A stretch of 64,000 bases of DNA from Micrococcus lacusdianchii (GCF_023155805.1 NZ_JAKNUW010000001.1:124001-188000), one strand, 5' to 3'; positions 51,857-61,606 are shown, numbered from the stretch's first letter. Notes: a model not told the origin generated them from the sequence alone. Numbers and translations are program-made.

Positions 51857-53494
51857 TCAGAGCGTCCCGTGCACCAGCTCCCCGCCGACGAGCGTCGCCT
51901 GCACGGGGATCTCCCCGATCTCCTCGGCCGGCACCGCGCGCGGGTCCGCGCCCAGCACCACGACGTCGGCCAGGCACCCGGCCGAGAGCCGCCCCTTGCG
52001 CGCGCCCCAGCCGGTGGCCTCGGCCGAGCCCACGGTGTAGGCGTGCAGGGCCTCGTCCACGGTGAGGCGGTCGTCGGGGCCGTAGTCCCGGCCCTGCTCG
52101 GTGCGGCGCAGCACGAAGTCCCGCACCACCTCGAGCGGCCGACCGCCGGCCACGGGGCGGTCCGAGCTGCCCGGCAGCACGAGCCCGGCACGCAGCAGCC
52201 GCCCGGCCGGGTAGCTCAGCAGGGCCCGGTCCTCCCCGATCCGCTCGCGCACGGACTCGCCGAACGCGCTGATGAAGTTCGGCTGGGTGGTCATGACCAC
52301 GCCGAGGGCGGCCATGCGGGCCACCTGGTCCTCCCGCACCACGCCGCCGTGCTCCACGCGGTGCGGCATCACGGGGCGGCCGTGCCGGTCGAGGGCCTCG
52401 GCGATCACGTCCAGGGAGAAGTCGAGGGCGGCGTCGCCGATCGCGTGCATGGCCAGCGCCCATCCGGACCCCGCCGCGGCCAGGCACGCCCGGCGCATCT
52501 CGTGCTCGTCCTGCTGGAGGTAGCCCCGGCCGTGGCCCCCGTGGGCGCCGCCGCAGTAGTCCTCGGTCATGGCGGCGGTGCGGCCCAGCATCGCGCCGTC
52601 GGTGAACACCTTGGCGGGACCGATCTGCAGCCGCTCGTCCCCCGCGCCGCTGCGCACGCCGGCGCCGAGGGTGAGCTGCGGGCCGTCGTCGGGATGGCCG
52701 GCCACGGACTGGAGGGCGTCCAGCGTGACCATCGTCTGGAAGCGGGTGCGCAGGCGGCCGGCGTCGAGGGCTCGCTGGTAGGCGGCGAACTCCAACGGGC
52801 TGTGGCCGATCCACCCGCCGGCGATCCCCGCGTCCGTCACGGAGGTGATGCCCTCGGCCGCGTACTCGGCGGACGCACGCTCGAGGCAGGCCCCGATGTG
52901 CTCGAGGGATTCCGGCTGCACGAGCCGGGTGACGAGGTGCAGGGCGGTCTCGTCCAGCAGCCCGGTGGGGCGGCCGGCGTCGTCGACGGCGATCCGCCCG
53001 CCCTCGGGCTGCTCCACCACGGACTCGCCCACGCCGGCCCACGTGAGCACCGCGCCGGACACGGTCAGTGAGTGGCCGGTGTTGTGCCGGATCAGCACGG
53101 GGCGTCCGGCCGCCGCGGCGTCCAGGCCGTCCCGGTCCGGCTGGGGGCCGTGGACGTGGCCGGCGTCGTATCCCGTGCATGTGATCCACGCGCCGGGGGC
53201 CTGGGTGGCGGCCCGCGCGCCGATCCGCGCGTACACCTCCGTGGCGGTGGTGGCACCCTCGAGGTCCACGTCCAGGCGGGACTGGCCGAACCACACGCTG
53301 TGGGCGTGCGCGTCGTTGAAGCCGGGCATCACGAACGCCCCGTGCATGTCCGCGCGTTCCGCCGCCGCGAGCCCGTCCAGCTCCTCGTCCACACCGACGA
53401 CGACGCCCCGCCAGATCCCCACGCGGCTTGCCCGAGGGCGGCGCGGGTCCATGGTGAGGACGTCGGCGTCCTCGAGGATCAGGTCGAGCTGCAT
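51857..53494 (-). CDS. Amidohydrolase (YtcJ-like, amidohydrolase_3)
   Basis: A 545-residue metal-dependent hydrolase. The first metal motif is MPGFNDAHAHSVWFG (His-x-His, about 57-70), RIHVGPAKVFTDG-type IGPAKVFTDGAMLGRTA follows in the middle, and AMHAIGDAALDFSLDVI and MPHRVEHGGVVR supply further ligands. The C-terminal composite strand domain is present (LSAGCLADVVVLGADP). Substrates of this family are N-substituted amides or formamides; not predictable here. The gene upstream on the same strand is a sodium:alanine symporter, 54 bases away, which hints at scavenging of amino acid derivatives. Confidence 0.8.
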   Translation of the reverse strand: MQLDLILEDADVLTMDPRRPRASRVGIWRGVVVGVDEELDGLAAAERADMHGAFVMPGFNDAHAHSVWFGQSRLDVDLEGATTATEVYARIGARAATQAPGAWITCTGYDAGHVHGPQPDRDGLDAAAAGRPVLIRHNTGHSLTVSGAVLTWAGVGESVVEQPEGGRIAVDDAGRPTGLLDETALHLVTRLVQPESLEHIGACLERASAEYAAEGITSVTDAGIAGGWIGHSPLEFAAYQRALDAGRLRTRFQTMVTLDALQSVAGHPDDGPQLTLGAGVRSGAGDERLQIGPAKVFTDGAMLGRTAAMTEDYCGGAHGGHGRGYLQQDEHEMRRACLAAAGSGWALAMHAIGDAALDFSLDVIAEALDRHGRPVMPHRVEHGGVVREDQVARMAALGVVMTTQPNFISAFGESVRERIGEDRALLSYPAGRLLRAGLVLPGSSDRPVAGGRPLEVVRDFVLRRTEQGRDYGPDDRLTVDEALHAYTVGSAEATGWGARKGRLSAGCLADVVVLGADPRAVPAEEIGEIPVQATLVGGELVHGTL

Positions 53495-53548
53495 GGGCGG
53501 GGGTCTCCTGGGGCGTCAGGGATGGCGGGCGGGGCGGCGGGGCGGCGG

Positions 53549-55093
53549 TCAGCGGCGGCCCGGGTCCACCAGGGCGATGGCCCGGGTGTCCGGGGCGGTG
53601 TCCGCCACGTGCTGCATGGCGACGTCCACGTCTCCGGTGCGGGCGTGCTCGTCGGCCAGGCGCTCCCAGAGCGGGGCGTTGGGGATGCCGAGGGCACGCG
53701 GGTCGAACACGGGGTCCAGGCCCTGGCGGCGCTGGCGGTCGTAGTCCTGGACCAGGCGGACGGCGAGGCCGCTGAGCAGGATGAGGGCCACGATGTTCAC
53801 CCACGTGTAGAGGCCGACGCCGAAGTCCGCGAGCGCCCAGGCCGCGGAGGACTTCTGGGTGGCGCCGAACACCACCGACGCGGCGAGGACGAGGTGGGCG
53901 ATCACGGTGGCCGCCCGCTGCACGGAGGTGCTCTTGATCAGGTAGGCCAGGTTGGTCACGGCGTAGAAGTCGAAGGACAGCAGCGTGGTGAACGCGAAGA
54001 GGAGCACGGCCAGGGCCACCAGGGACGGGCCGAACGCGGGGATGACCGTGTCGATGGCCAGCTGCGTCCAGGCCGGGCCCGCCTCGGCGCCGGGCACGTT
54101 CTCCACGATCGGGGTCTGCCCGTCCGCGCCGAGGACGTTGAAGCGGTCCGTGGAGAGGATCATCAGGCCGGTGATGGTGCACACGAACAGGGTGTCCACG
54201 TACGCGGAGAAGCCCTGGGCCAGGCCCTGCTTGACGGGGTGGGTCACGTTGGCCGCGGCGGCAGCCTGCGCGCCGGAGCCGGTGCCGATCTCGGTGGAGT
54301 AGATGGCGCGGCGCACGCCCCAGGAGATCGCGGCACCGAGCATGCCCGCGTAGGCGGTGTCCGCGGCGAAGGCGGTGGTGAAGATCAGCTGGACCATGGC
54401 GGGCACGGCGGCCCAGTTCAGCGCGACGACGACGAGGCCCACCAGGATGTAGGCGGCCGCCATGAAGGGGACCACGAGGCCCACGGTGCGGCCCAGGCGG
54501 TGCATGCCGCCGAACACGATCAGCAGGAAGACGGCTGCCATGCCCAGACCCGTCCACAGCGGGTCCCAGCCCCAGGCCTGCGCGGTGGCGGCGGTGACGG
54601 CGTTGGCCTGGATCTGCGGGCCGGTGAAGACGGTCGCGAACACGGTGGCGGCGGCGTAGGCCACGGCGAGCCAGCGCCAGTGCCGGCCGAGGCCCTCGAG
54701 GATGTAGAACGCGGGGCCGCCGCGGAACTCGCCGCGGACCTTGTGCTTGTACAGCTGCGCCAGGGAGGACTCGGCCACGGCCACCGGGGCGCCGAGGAAT
54801 GCGGTCACCCACATCCAGAACAGGGCGCCGGGTCCGCCCAGGTGGATGGCCACGGCGACACCGGCGATGTTGCCCACGCCGATGCGACCGCCCAGCGCCA
54901 TGGCGAAGGACTCGAAGGAGCTGATGCCGGCGCTGGTGCGGCTGCCGCGGACGAGCTGGCCCACCATGTCCTTGATCAGGCGGATCTGCGGAAAGCCCAT
55001 GCGGATTGTGAAGTACGAGCCGATCAGCAGGATGATCACGACCATGGGAAGACTCCACATGATCTCGTTGACGGGTGCGATGAACGCTTCCAT
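53549..55093 (-). CDS. Sodium:alanine (AGCS family) symporter
   Basis: A 514-residue transporter with about eleven membrane segments. Signatures are GRIGVGNIAGVAVAIHLGGPGALFWMWVTAFLGA near residues 72-105, GGPAFYILEGLG, and the long GAAISWGVRRAIYSTEIGTGSGAQAAAAA stretch. It imports alanine or glycine with Na+. The cytoplasmic C-terminal tail (about 448-514) is hydrophilic and longer than usual. The ATG at 55091-55093 is preferred over the upstream start at 55156 since it gives the standard N-terminus. It probably shares a transcript with the amidohydrolase gene. Confidence 0.88.
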   Translation of the reverse strand: MEAFIAPVNEIMWSLPMVVIILLIGSYFTIRMGFPQIRLIKDMVGQLVRGSRTSAGISSFESFAMALGGRIGVGNIAGVAVAIHLGGPGALFWMWVTAFLGAPVAVAESSLAQLYKHKVRGEFRGGPAFYILEGLGRHWRWLAVAYAAATVFATVFTGPQIQANAVTAATAQAWGWDPLWTGLGMAAVFLLIVFGGMHRLGRTVGLVVPFMAAAYILVGLVVVALNWAAVPAMVQLIFTTAFAADTAYAGMLGAAISWGVRRAIYSTEIGTGSGAQAAAAANVTHPVKQGLAQGFSAYVDTLFVCTITGLMILSTDRFNVLGADGQTPIVENVPGAEAGPAWTQLAIDTVIPAFGPSLVALAVLLFAFTTLLSFDFYAVTNLAYLIKSTSVQRAATVIAHLVLAASVVFGATQKSSAAWALADFGVGLYTWVNIVALILLSGLAVRLVQDYDRQRRQGLDPVFDPRALGIPNAPLWERLADEHARTGDVDVAMQHVADTAPDTRAIALVDPGRR

Positions 55094-55186
55094 GGGGGTC
55101 CCCCGGTCGAGAGCGATGATCATGTGACGGTAATCAGGACGGCACAGGAACCCCACCCCTGACGTGCGGCGGCGCGGCCCTCGGCC

Positions 55187-55864
55187 TCACTCCGCGCCCG
55201 GGGTGATCCTGCGGGCGAGAGCGTAGGCCGGCCCGCGCGCCGCGGCCCAGAAGCCGCTCCACGCCAGCCCGCGGGGCGGATGGAGCGGGTCGAAACGCAC
55301 CACCGCTCCGGCGCGCTCGCCGAGGTGGACCGTGGCCCGGTCCGCCCACGGGCCGCCCTCGAGGGACGTCAGGATGCGGACCGAGCGGCCGTCCACCTGC
55401 GCGCCGAGCTCCACGCGGCCGAGCCGGGTGTGCAGGGGCAGCAGCGTGGTGAGCGGGTCGACCGCGTCCGGGGTGCGCAGGGCGAGGAGACGGCGCGTGT
55501 GCGGCCCGGTGCCGGTCGAGGCGAAGAGGAGGGCGGCGTCATCGGGGAAGCGCAGGGCGAGACCGGTGAAGTCCGGCCACGGGGACGGCAGGCCCATGGC
55601 GCGGGAGGTGCACGCCAGCACGGGGGTCTCCCCCGCCGAGGCCAGGACCTCGACGCCGGACTCCGGCCACGGCGTGTGCACGCGCCACACGGCGTCCCGG
55701 GTCTCACCGCGCTCGTGGAGCGGCTGCCGGCGCGGGACGAGCGCCGGGGCGTTGGCGAGGACCGCGAGGACCCCGCCGAGGGCGGAGCCGAGGACTCGCG
55801 CGGGGGTGGAGTCGGGGGCAGGGCCAGGGGCGGCGGGGAACGCGGGCCGCGGAGGGCGGGGCAT
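55187..55864 (-). CDS. Hypothetical protein, catalase-fold-like
   Basis: A 225-residue protein with the pattern QPLHERGETRDAVWRVHTP, SRAMGLPSPWPDFTGLALRFPDDAALLFASTG and PLTTLLPLHTRLGRVELGAQ. This set (LHxxG, RxxGLPxPxPDxxGLAxR, LLPxxxxxG) recalls small catalase-related proteins that lack the haem pocket and are often annotated as phosphodiesterase or hypothetical. No haem-ligand Tyr region is visible. No signal peptide is certain, although the N-terminus is Pro/Ala-rich with one hydrophobic patch (about 23-42). Function unknown. Confidence 0.5.
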   Translation of the reverse strand: MPRPPRPAFPAAPGPAPDSTPARVLGSALGGVLAVLANAPALVPRRQPLHERGETRDAVWRVHTPWPESGVEVLASAGETPVLACTSRAMGLPSPWPDFTGLALRFPDDAALLFASTGTGPHTRRLLALRTPDAVDPLTTLLPLHTRLGRVELGAQVDGRSVRILTSLEGGPWADRATVHLGERAGAVVRFDPLHPPRGLAWSGFWAAARGPAYALARRITPGAE

Positions 55865-56016
55865 GAGCCCACGCTAGACCACGGGGTGAGGTGGGACGAC
55901 GGTGCGATCCGGCCGGCCGAACCTAGGGCGGCCCCCGCGCGGCGCCGGCCACACCCCGGAGCCTCCGACCCCCTGCTTCGACAGCGGGCGGCGCACAACC
56001 CGGGCCCGACCTTCTT

Positions 56017-56032
56017 CGTGATCGGTGTCACA
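56017..56032. promoter_or_regulatory. CRP/GlxR-like site upstream of the dicarboxylate transporter
   Basis: CGTGATCGGTGTCACA contains GTGA-N6-TCAC, the symmetric core of CRP/GlxR sites. It is followed at 56040-56045 by a -10-like TATAGT. It differs from the consensus only in the first base. The rest of the 298-base gap (55865-56162) has no gene. Confidence 0.5.
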
Positions 56033-56162
56033 TCCTCGATATAGTTCCGGGCACATCCTCGCCCGACCCCGGCCACGGCGCCGGACCTGCAGCATCGCGG
56101 ATCCCCGGATCCGCGCGATGGTCGGCGTTCCGGATGCTCGCACCGACCCGAGAGGGGACACC

Positions 56163-57884
56163 ATGACGTCACTCACCCCCGCAGCCGCGTGGAACGCACT
56201 CTGGGACTCCCACCACCAGACCAAGGATCTGCTCACCCTGAAGGTCCTCCGCCGCGGAACGGCGGGCGACTCCTCCGGCGGCTCGCATGCCGTCGGCAAC
56301 CGCGCCGACGCCGACGCCCGCACCGCGACACCCCCGGCACCGCGCGCCGACGACGGGGACGGAGAGTCGCTGCTGCCCGAGGGCGACGACCGCGACCAGC
56401 GCAGCTACCCGCCGGCCAAGCTCATCGGCCTGGTCCTCGGCCCGCTGCTGTTCATCCTGTTCCAGTACGTGATCCAGCCGGCCGACCTCTCCCCCGAGGG
56501 CCGCTCCGTCCTGGCCGTCACCCTGTGGGTGGCCACCTGGTGGATCACCGAGGCCATCCCGATCCCCGCGACGTCCCTGCTGCCGATCGTGCTGCTGCCC
56601 CTGACCGGCGCCATGTCCGGCACGGACGTCGTGTCCTCCTACGGCAACGACATCATCTTCCTGTTCCTCGGCGGCTTCATCCTGGCCATCGCCCTGGAGA
56701 AGTGGGACCTGCACCGGCGCATCGCGCTGGCCATCGTCAGCGCGATCGGCGTCAGCCCGAAACGGATCGTGCTCGGCTTCATGGTGGCGACCGCCTTCCT
56801 GTCCATGTGGGTCTCCAACACCGCGGCCGTGATGATGATGACCCCGGTGGCCCTCGCGGTGGCCCATCAGGCCACCCAGTCGATGAAGAGCCCGGAGCAT
56901 CGGCAGGACCTCTCCCGGTTCGAGAAGTCACTGCTGTTCGGCGTCGCGTACGCGGGCACCATCGGCGGCCTGGGCACCCTGATCGGCACTCCGCCGCTGG
57001 CCATCATGGCCGGCTCGGCCGCCGAGCTCGCCGGCGAGAGCGTCGGCTTCGCCCAGTGGATGGTCATCGGCGTGCCCGTGGTGGTCCTGATGCTGGCGTT
57101 CGCGTGGGTGTACATGACCCGCGTCTCCTTCCGTGTGGGCTTCACGGAGCTGCCGGGTGGAGCCGCCGTCATCCGTGAGGAGCGGGCGGGGCTGGGCCGG
57201 ATGTCCCGCGAAGAGAAGGCCGTGGGCATCGTGTTCGCCCTCACCGCCTTCCTGTGGATCACCCGCACCTTCATCTGGACGGACCTGCTGCCGGGCATCT
57301 CGGACGGCATGATCGCCGTCGTCGCCACCGTGGCCCTGTTCACGATCCCCGCGCGGGGGCGCGACGTCCAGGGGCACCGGGCCACGCGGCTGCTCGAGTG
57401 GGACGACTCGACCAAGATCCCGTGGGGCATCCTCCTGCTCTTCGGCGGCGGCCTGGCCATCGCGGCCGGGTTCGTGGACACCGGCCTGTCCGAGTGGATC
57501 GGTTCGCGCCTGCTGACCCTCGAGGGACTGAACACGCTGCTGGTCGTCGTCATCTCGGCGGCACTCGTGCTGTTCCTCACGGAGATCACCTCGAACACGG
57601 CCACCGCCACCATGATCCTGCCGGTGATGGCGGCCTTCGCCACGGCCCTGGGCATGCACCCGTTCGCGCTGATGGTCCCGGCCGCCATGGCCGCGAACTG
57701 CGCCTTCATGCTGCCGGTGGGCACCCCGCCGAACGCCGTGCTGTTCGGCACCGGCAAGGTCACCATCGGCGAGATGGTCAGGGTCGGGTTCGTCCTGAAC
57801 ATCATCGCGCTGATCCTGGTGGTCCTCGCGGTGGTGGCCCTCCTCCCCGCCGCCTGGGGCGTCCAGGTGCTCGGCGCCTCCTGA
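56163..57884 (+). CDS. DASS/SLC13-type sodium:dicarboxylate symporter
   Basis: A 573-residue transporter. A long hydrophilic N-terminus (about 1-85, Asp/Ala/Arg-rich) precedes about eleven membrane segments. The two Ser-Asn-Thr motifs are WVSNTAAVMMMTPVALAV (about 218-235) and TSNTATATMILPVMAA (about 477-492); GTPPNAVLFGTG is the second tip. They line the succinate/Na+ site in this family (SdcS/INDY). It imports C4-dicarboxylates such as succinate, malate or fumarate. It is followed by a strong terminator and preceded by a CRP-like site. Confidence 0.88.
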   Translation: MTSLTPAAAWNALWDSHHQTKDLLTLKVLRRGTAGDSSGGSHAVGNRADADARTATPPAPRADDGDGESLLPEGDDRDQRSYPPAKLIGLVLGPLLFILFQYVIQPADLSPEGRSVLAVTLWVATWWITEAIPIPATSLLPIVLLPLTGAMSGTDVVSSYGNDIIFLFLGGFILAIALEKWDLHRRIALAIVSAIGVSPKRIVLGFMVATAFLSMWVSNTAAVMMMTPVALAVAHQATQSMKSPEHRQDLSRFEKSLLFGVAYAGTIGGLGTLIGTPPLAIMAGSAAELAGESVGFAQWMVIGVPVVVLMLAFAWVYMTRVSFRVGFTELPGGAAVIREERAGLGRMSREEKAVGIVFALTAFLWITRTFIWTDLLPGISDGMIAVVATVALFTIPARGRDVQGHRATRLLEWDDSTKIPWGILLLFGGGLAIAAGFVDTGLSEWIGSRLLTLEGLNTLLVVVISAALVLFLTEITSNTATATMILPVMAAFATALGMHPFALMVPAAMAANCAFMLPVGTPPNAVLFGTGKVTIGEMVRVGFVLNIIALILVVLAVVALLPAAWGVQVLGAS

Positions 57885-57901
57885 GCGAGGAATGCCGCCC
57901 C

Positions 57902-57934
57902 GGCCCGGTCCGCGACGTCGTCGCGGACCGGGCC
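57902..57934. terminator. Terminator after the dicarboxylate transporter
   Basis: Perfect 14-base arms 57902-57915 and 57921-57934 with a 5-base loop, starting 18 bases after the stop. It separates the transporter from the acyl-CoA ligase. Confidence 0.85.
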
Positions 57935-57975
57935 CTCCTCAGCGGCAGGGACCATCCGGGACGCACCGTCCCTGA

Positions 57976-58001
57976 TACAGTGTGGCATCAGTCACATCCC
58001 G
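57976..58001 (+). promoter_or_regulatory. Promoter and CRP-like operator of the first acyl-CoA ligase
   Basis: A -10-like TACAGT (57976-57981) runs directly into TGTGGCATCAGTCACA (57981-57996), a TGTG-N8-CACA site followed by TCC. The same arrangement precedes the second ligase gene. Sitting on the expected transcription start, the site suggests repression. Confidence 0.5.
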
Positions 58002-58018
58002 TCGTCTGGAGGCCCGCC

Positions 58019-59521
58019 GTGACCCTGAACCTTCCCGCCCGGCTCGAGCGCACCGCCGACGAGCACCCCGACTCCCCCGCCCTCGTCCTCGGTGGGGAGC
58101 GCCTCACCTACGCCGAACTGCAGGACCAGGTCCAGCGCCTGGCCGGCCTGATGCGCCAGGACGGCGTGAAGCCCGGCGACCGCGTGGCCCTCATGGTGCC
58201 GAACGTCCTGGCGTACCCGGTGGTGTTCTTCGCCGCCCAGCAGCTGGGCGCCGTCGTCGTGCCGATGAACCCGCTGTTCAAGCGGCGCGAGATCGAGTAC
58301 TACCTGCAGGACTCGGGGGCGTCGCAGCTGTGGGCCATGACGTCCCCGGACGCCGAGGAGGCCGCCGAGGCGCAGGGCGTGCGCCTGTACCCGCTGGGCG
58401 CGGACGGGGTGGCCCCGTACCTGGAGCAGAGCCCCGGCCCGGTCTCGGACATCTCGCCTCGCGAGCTCGACGACGACGCCGTGATCCTCTACACCTCCGG
58501 CACCACGGGCCGCCCCAAGGGCGCCCAGCTGACGCACCGGAACATCGGCACCAACGCCGACACCACGGTGGAGACGCTGATCATGCTGAAGCAGGACGAG
58601 ACCATCCTGGGCTGCCTGCCGCTGTTCCACGTGTTCGGCCTCACCTGCGCGCTCATGAGCTGCGTGACCGTCGGCGCCACGCTGTCCCTGATCCCCCGCT
58701 TCGACCCTCAGCAGGCCGTGCAGACCATCGAGGACCAGAAGGTCAACCTCTTCGTGGGCGTGCCCACCATGTACGGCGCCGTGCTGGCCGCCGCCAAGGA
58801 TCGCCCGGAGGCCCTCGCCAGCCTGCGGCTCGCGGTGTCCGGTGGGTCGAGCATGCCCGTGGAGCTGCTGCGCCGGTTCGAGGCCGCGTTCGGCTGCGAG
58901 ATCCTCGAGGGCTACGGCTTGTCCGAGACCTCCCCGGTGGCGTGCTTCAACCATCCGGGTGAGGCGCATCAGCCGGGCTCGATCGGACGCGCCGTCCGCG
59001 GGTGCGAACTGCAGCTGGTGACGCCGGACGGGGCCGTCGTGCCCGAGGGCGACGAGGAGACCCTGGGTGAGGTGTGGATCCGCGGGGAGAACGTGATGAA
59101 GGGCTACTGGGGCAAGCCGGAGGCCACTGCCCAGGCCATCACCGAGGACGGCTGGTTCCGCTCCGGGGACATCGCACGCCGGGACGCCAGGGGCAACTAC
59201 TACATCGTGGACCGCACGAAGGACATGATCCTGCGCGGCGGGCTCAACGTGTACCCGCGCGAGATCGAGGAGGTGCTCTACGAGCACCCGGCCGTGGCCG
59301 AGGCGGCCGTGGTGGGCGTGCCGCACCCGGAGCTGGGCCAGGAGATCGCCGCCCACGTGGTGCTCGCCCCCGGCACGGAGGCCACCGAGGAGGAGCTCAT
59401 CGAGCACGTGAAGTCCCAGGTGGCTCCGTACAAGTACCCGCGCACCGTGACCGTCCGGGACGGGCTGCCCAAGACCGCCACCGGCAAGATCCTCAAGCGG
59501 GAGCTCGCCCCGAAGGAGTGA
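58019..59521 (+). CDS. fadD: Long-chain fatty-acid-CoA ligase, copy 1
   Basis: A 500-residue AMP-forming acyl-CoA synthetase. The ATP loop is YTSGTTGRPKGA (158-169), LPLFHVFGLT follows, the A5 motif is GYGLSETSP (about 297-305), the hinge is WFRSGDIARRD and DRTKDMILRGGLNVYPREIE, and the catalytic Lys is K490 in TGKILKREL. It activates fatty acids to acyl-CoA for beta-oxidation or lipid synthesis. The GTG start has GGAGG 6 bases upstream. Its paralogue at 61754-63256 has the same length and stretches of identical DNA (58894-59166 and 59191-59295). Confidence 0.9.
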   Translation: MTLNLPARLERTADEHPDSPALVLGGERLTYAELQDQVQRLAGLMRQDGVKPGDRVALMVPNVLAYPVVFFAAQQLGAVVVPMNPLFKRREIEYYLQDSGASQLWAMTSPDAEEAAEAQGVRLYPLGADGVAPYLEQSPGPVSDISPRELDDDAVILYTSGTTGRPKGAQLTHRNIGTNADTTVETLIMLKQDETILGCLPLFHVFGLTCALMSCVTVGATLSLIPRFDPQQAVQTIEDQKVNLFVGVPTMYGAVLAAAKDRPEALASLRLAVSGGSSMPVELLRRFEAAFGCEILEGYGLSETSPVACFNHPGEAHQPGSIGRAVRGCELQLVTPDGAVVPEGDEETLGEVWIRGENVMKGYWGKPEATAQAITEDGWFRSGDIARRDARGNYYIVDRTKDMILRGGLNVYPREIEEVLYEHPAVAEAAVVGVPHPELGQEIAAHVVLAPGTEATEEELIEHVKSQVAPYKYPRTVTVRDGLPKTATGKILKRELAPKE

Positions 59522-59585
59522 GGCGGGGGGCGGTGGGGGGCGCGGAGCGGTCCGGGACCCTCCGGAGCCGCGCCCCGGCCCCCGC

Positions 59586-60338
59586 TCATACCAGCGCGGC
59601 CACCGCGCGCGCGGCGGGCGGGGCGAGCTCCACGGCGCGCACCACGGTGAACGCGGTGACCACGGAGACGAACAGCCACTCCCGCCAGGACCCGGTGGTG
59701 CCCAGCAGCGGGAACCGGAACCGTCCGCCGGACTGCCAGAACCACAGGCGGCCCGGCGGATCCGGCCGGAGGGGCCAGAGCAGAGCCACACCGTTGTTCG
59801 TGAGGGCGTCGCCGAGGATGTGGACGGTCACGCCGATCGCCACCGAGGCGGGGATCCACCACAGCCCGTCCCCCAGGACGGTGCCCAGCACCGCGACGAC
59901 GACGCCCAGCGCCCACGCGGAGACCATCCCCCGGCGCGGGAGCAGCTTGAGGGCCTTGGCCGCGACGGCCACGAGGAACGCCGCGATCACGCCCTGCCCG
60001 ATGCCGTAGACGCGCTCGCCGACGGGCACCTGCAGGGCGGCCGCGGCGGAGGCGATCGCGGTGAATGCCGCGATCCCCAGGAAGGAGTGGGTGCCCCGCC
60101 GGTGCCCGCCGGCCACCCGGCTGATGCCGCGGGACATCCACTCGGTGACCGGCGGCAGGGCGTGGGCGACGGTGGCGCGGGGGTGGTCCCAGTCGCTGAT
60201 CAGGGCGGCCCCGGCGGTGGTGAGCGCGCCGAGCAGCTGGATCTCGGGGGGCATGTGCAGGACCTGGACGGGCGAGAACCACCCGGTGAGGGCCAGCCAG
60301 GCGGCGGCGCCGGTGGCGGCGTGGGATGGGCCCATCAT
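59586..60338 (-). CDS. Membrane metal-dependent hydrolase (YdjM/LexA-binding family, DUF457-like)
   Basis: A 250-residue membrane protein. Metal-binding segments are GPSHAATGAAAWLA at the start, ALISDWDHPRATVAHALPPVT (about 47-67) and GGHRRGTHSFLGIAA (about 77-91), followed by hydrophobic segments and TVHILGDALTNNGVALLWPL. It is like YdjM-type inner-membrane hydrolases; the substrate is unknown. The start is one of two adjacent ATGs (60336-60338 or 60333-60335). It is convergent with acyl-CoA ligase 1. A damaged paralogue lies at 63439-64000 in the same relation to ligase 2. Confidence 0.75.
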   Translation of the reverse strand: MMGPSHAATGAAAWLALTGWFSPVQVLHMPPEIQLLGALTTAGAALISDWDHPRATVAHALPPVTEWMSRGISRVAGGHRRGTHSFLGIAAFTAIASAAAALQVPVGERVYGIGQGVIAAFLVAVAAKALKLLPRRGMVSAWALGVVVAVLGTVLGDGLWWIPASVAIGVTVHILGDALTNNGVALLWPLRPDPPGRLWFWQSGGRFRFPLLGTTGSWREWLFVSVVTAFTVVRAVELAPPAARAVAALV

Positions 60339-60426
60339 GGGGGTGCGGCCTCCTGGGTGCGGATCGGTCGGGGATGACCGGCCCACGATGCCAGGCGCGG
60401 CAGACACGGTAAGCGCCTCGGCGCGC

Positions 60427-61488
60427 TCAGACCTCCAGCAGCACCTTGATCTCGCGGCGCTCGTCCATGGCCCGGTAGGCCTCGGCGGCGTCGTCGATCG
60501 GCATGCGCGCCGTGAACACGCGGCCGGGCTGGATCTCGCAGGCCTGGATGCGCTCGATCAGCTCGGGCAGGAATCGGCGCACCGGGGCAGGTCCGCCCTC
60601 GAGGTGGATCTGCCGGCCGAAGAGGTCGGAGCCGTCGAGGGTCTGGTCGTGGGAGACGCCCACGAACCCGACGTACCCGCCGGGCCGCACGGAGGCGAGC
60701 GCCTGGTCCATGGACTCCTGGGTGCCCACGGCCTCGCACACCCCGTGCGCGCCGTAGCCGTTCGTCAGCTCCCTGACCTTCGCGGCGCCCTCCTCGCCGC
60801 GCTCGGCGATCACGACGTCGGCGCCGAACTCCCGCGCCAGCGCGGCCCGGTCCTCGTGACGGGAGAACACGATGACCCGCTCCGCGCCGAGCGTCTTGGC
60901 GGCCAGCACCGCGCAGAGGCCGACGGCGCCGTCGCCCACCACGGCGACGGTCTTGCCGGGGCCCGCCTGCGCGGCCACGGCGGCGTACCACCCGGTGCCG
61001 AGCACGTCCGAGGCGGCCAGGTAGTCGGCCAGACGCTCCGGGTCCGCGGGCTCGCCCCCGGGCACCTTCACGAGAGAGCCGTCGGCGAGCTCGACGCGCA
61101 TGTACTGCGCCTGGCTGCCCGTGTACTCGCCGGCGTTGACACAGCGGGACTGGTAGCCGGCCTGGCAGATCTCGCACGTGTTGTCCGAGAGCATGAAGGA
61201 GCCGATCACGAAGTCGCCGACCTCGAGGGTGGCGACGTCTTCGCCCTTCTCCACGATCGTGCCGACGTACTCGTGGCCCATGCGGCGGTGGTCCACCTCG
61301 TTGTGGCCGCGGTAGGGCCACAGGTCCGAGCCGCACACACACGCGGCGGCCAGCTTCAGGACCACGTCCGTGGGCTGGGCGACGCGCGGGGTGTCCACCT
61401 CCTCGACGACGACGTCGCCGGGCGCGCGCATGACGACGGCCTTCATCGTCTCGGGGATGGCAGGGGTGGCGGGGGGCTGTGCGGTCAT
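60427..61488 (-). CDS. Zinc-dependent alcohol dehydrogenase family protein
   Basis: A 353-residue medium-chain dehydrogenase. The catalytic zinc ligands are the Cys of AAACVCGSDLWPYRG and the GHE of RMGHEYVGTIV. The structural zinc loop, DNTCEICQAGYQSRC, has three of the usual four Cys. The Rossmann motif is VAVVGDGAVGLCAVLAA. It resembles the threonine/glutathione-dependent dehydrogenase branch; substrate unknown. It lies between two duplicated ligase-hydrolase segments and is divergent from ligase 2, with a 265-base intergenic region that contains an 18-base hairpin. Confidence 0.82.
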   Translation of the reverse strand: MTAQPPATPAIPETMKAVVMRAPGDVVVEEVDTPRVAQPTDVVLKLAAACVCGSDLWPYRGHNEVDHRRMGHEYVGTIVEKGEDVATLEVGDFVIGSFMLSDNTCEICQAGYQSRCVNAGEYTGSQAQYMRVELADGSLVKVPGGEPADPERLADYLAASDVLGTGWYAAVAAQAGPGKTVAVVGDGAVGLCAVLAAKTLGAERVIVFSRHEDRAALAREFGADVVIAERGEEGAAKVRELTNGYGAHGVCEAVGTQESMDQALASVRPGGYVGFVGVSHDQTLDGSDLFGRQIHLEGGPAPVRRFLPELIERIQACEIQPGRVFTARMPIDDAAEAYRAMDERREIKVLLEV

Positions 61489-61606
61489 GGTCTGTCCTCC
61501 GGTCTGGCCCGGCGGTCCGGGCGGCGGTGTGCGGGGAACAGTCTTACGCCCCTGTGCTGTGAAGACGACACATCGGCGCCGCGGGCGGGGCCGGTGGATG
61601 ACCGCG

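Noticed and set aside
50976-55058. A 1360-codon open frame on the minus strand.
   Set aside because: It runs antisense to the acyltransferase gene and out of frame across the amidohydrolase and alanine symporter genes, is Arg/Gly/Pro-rich and has no domain; it is a GC-bias shadow.
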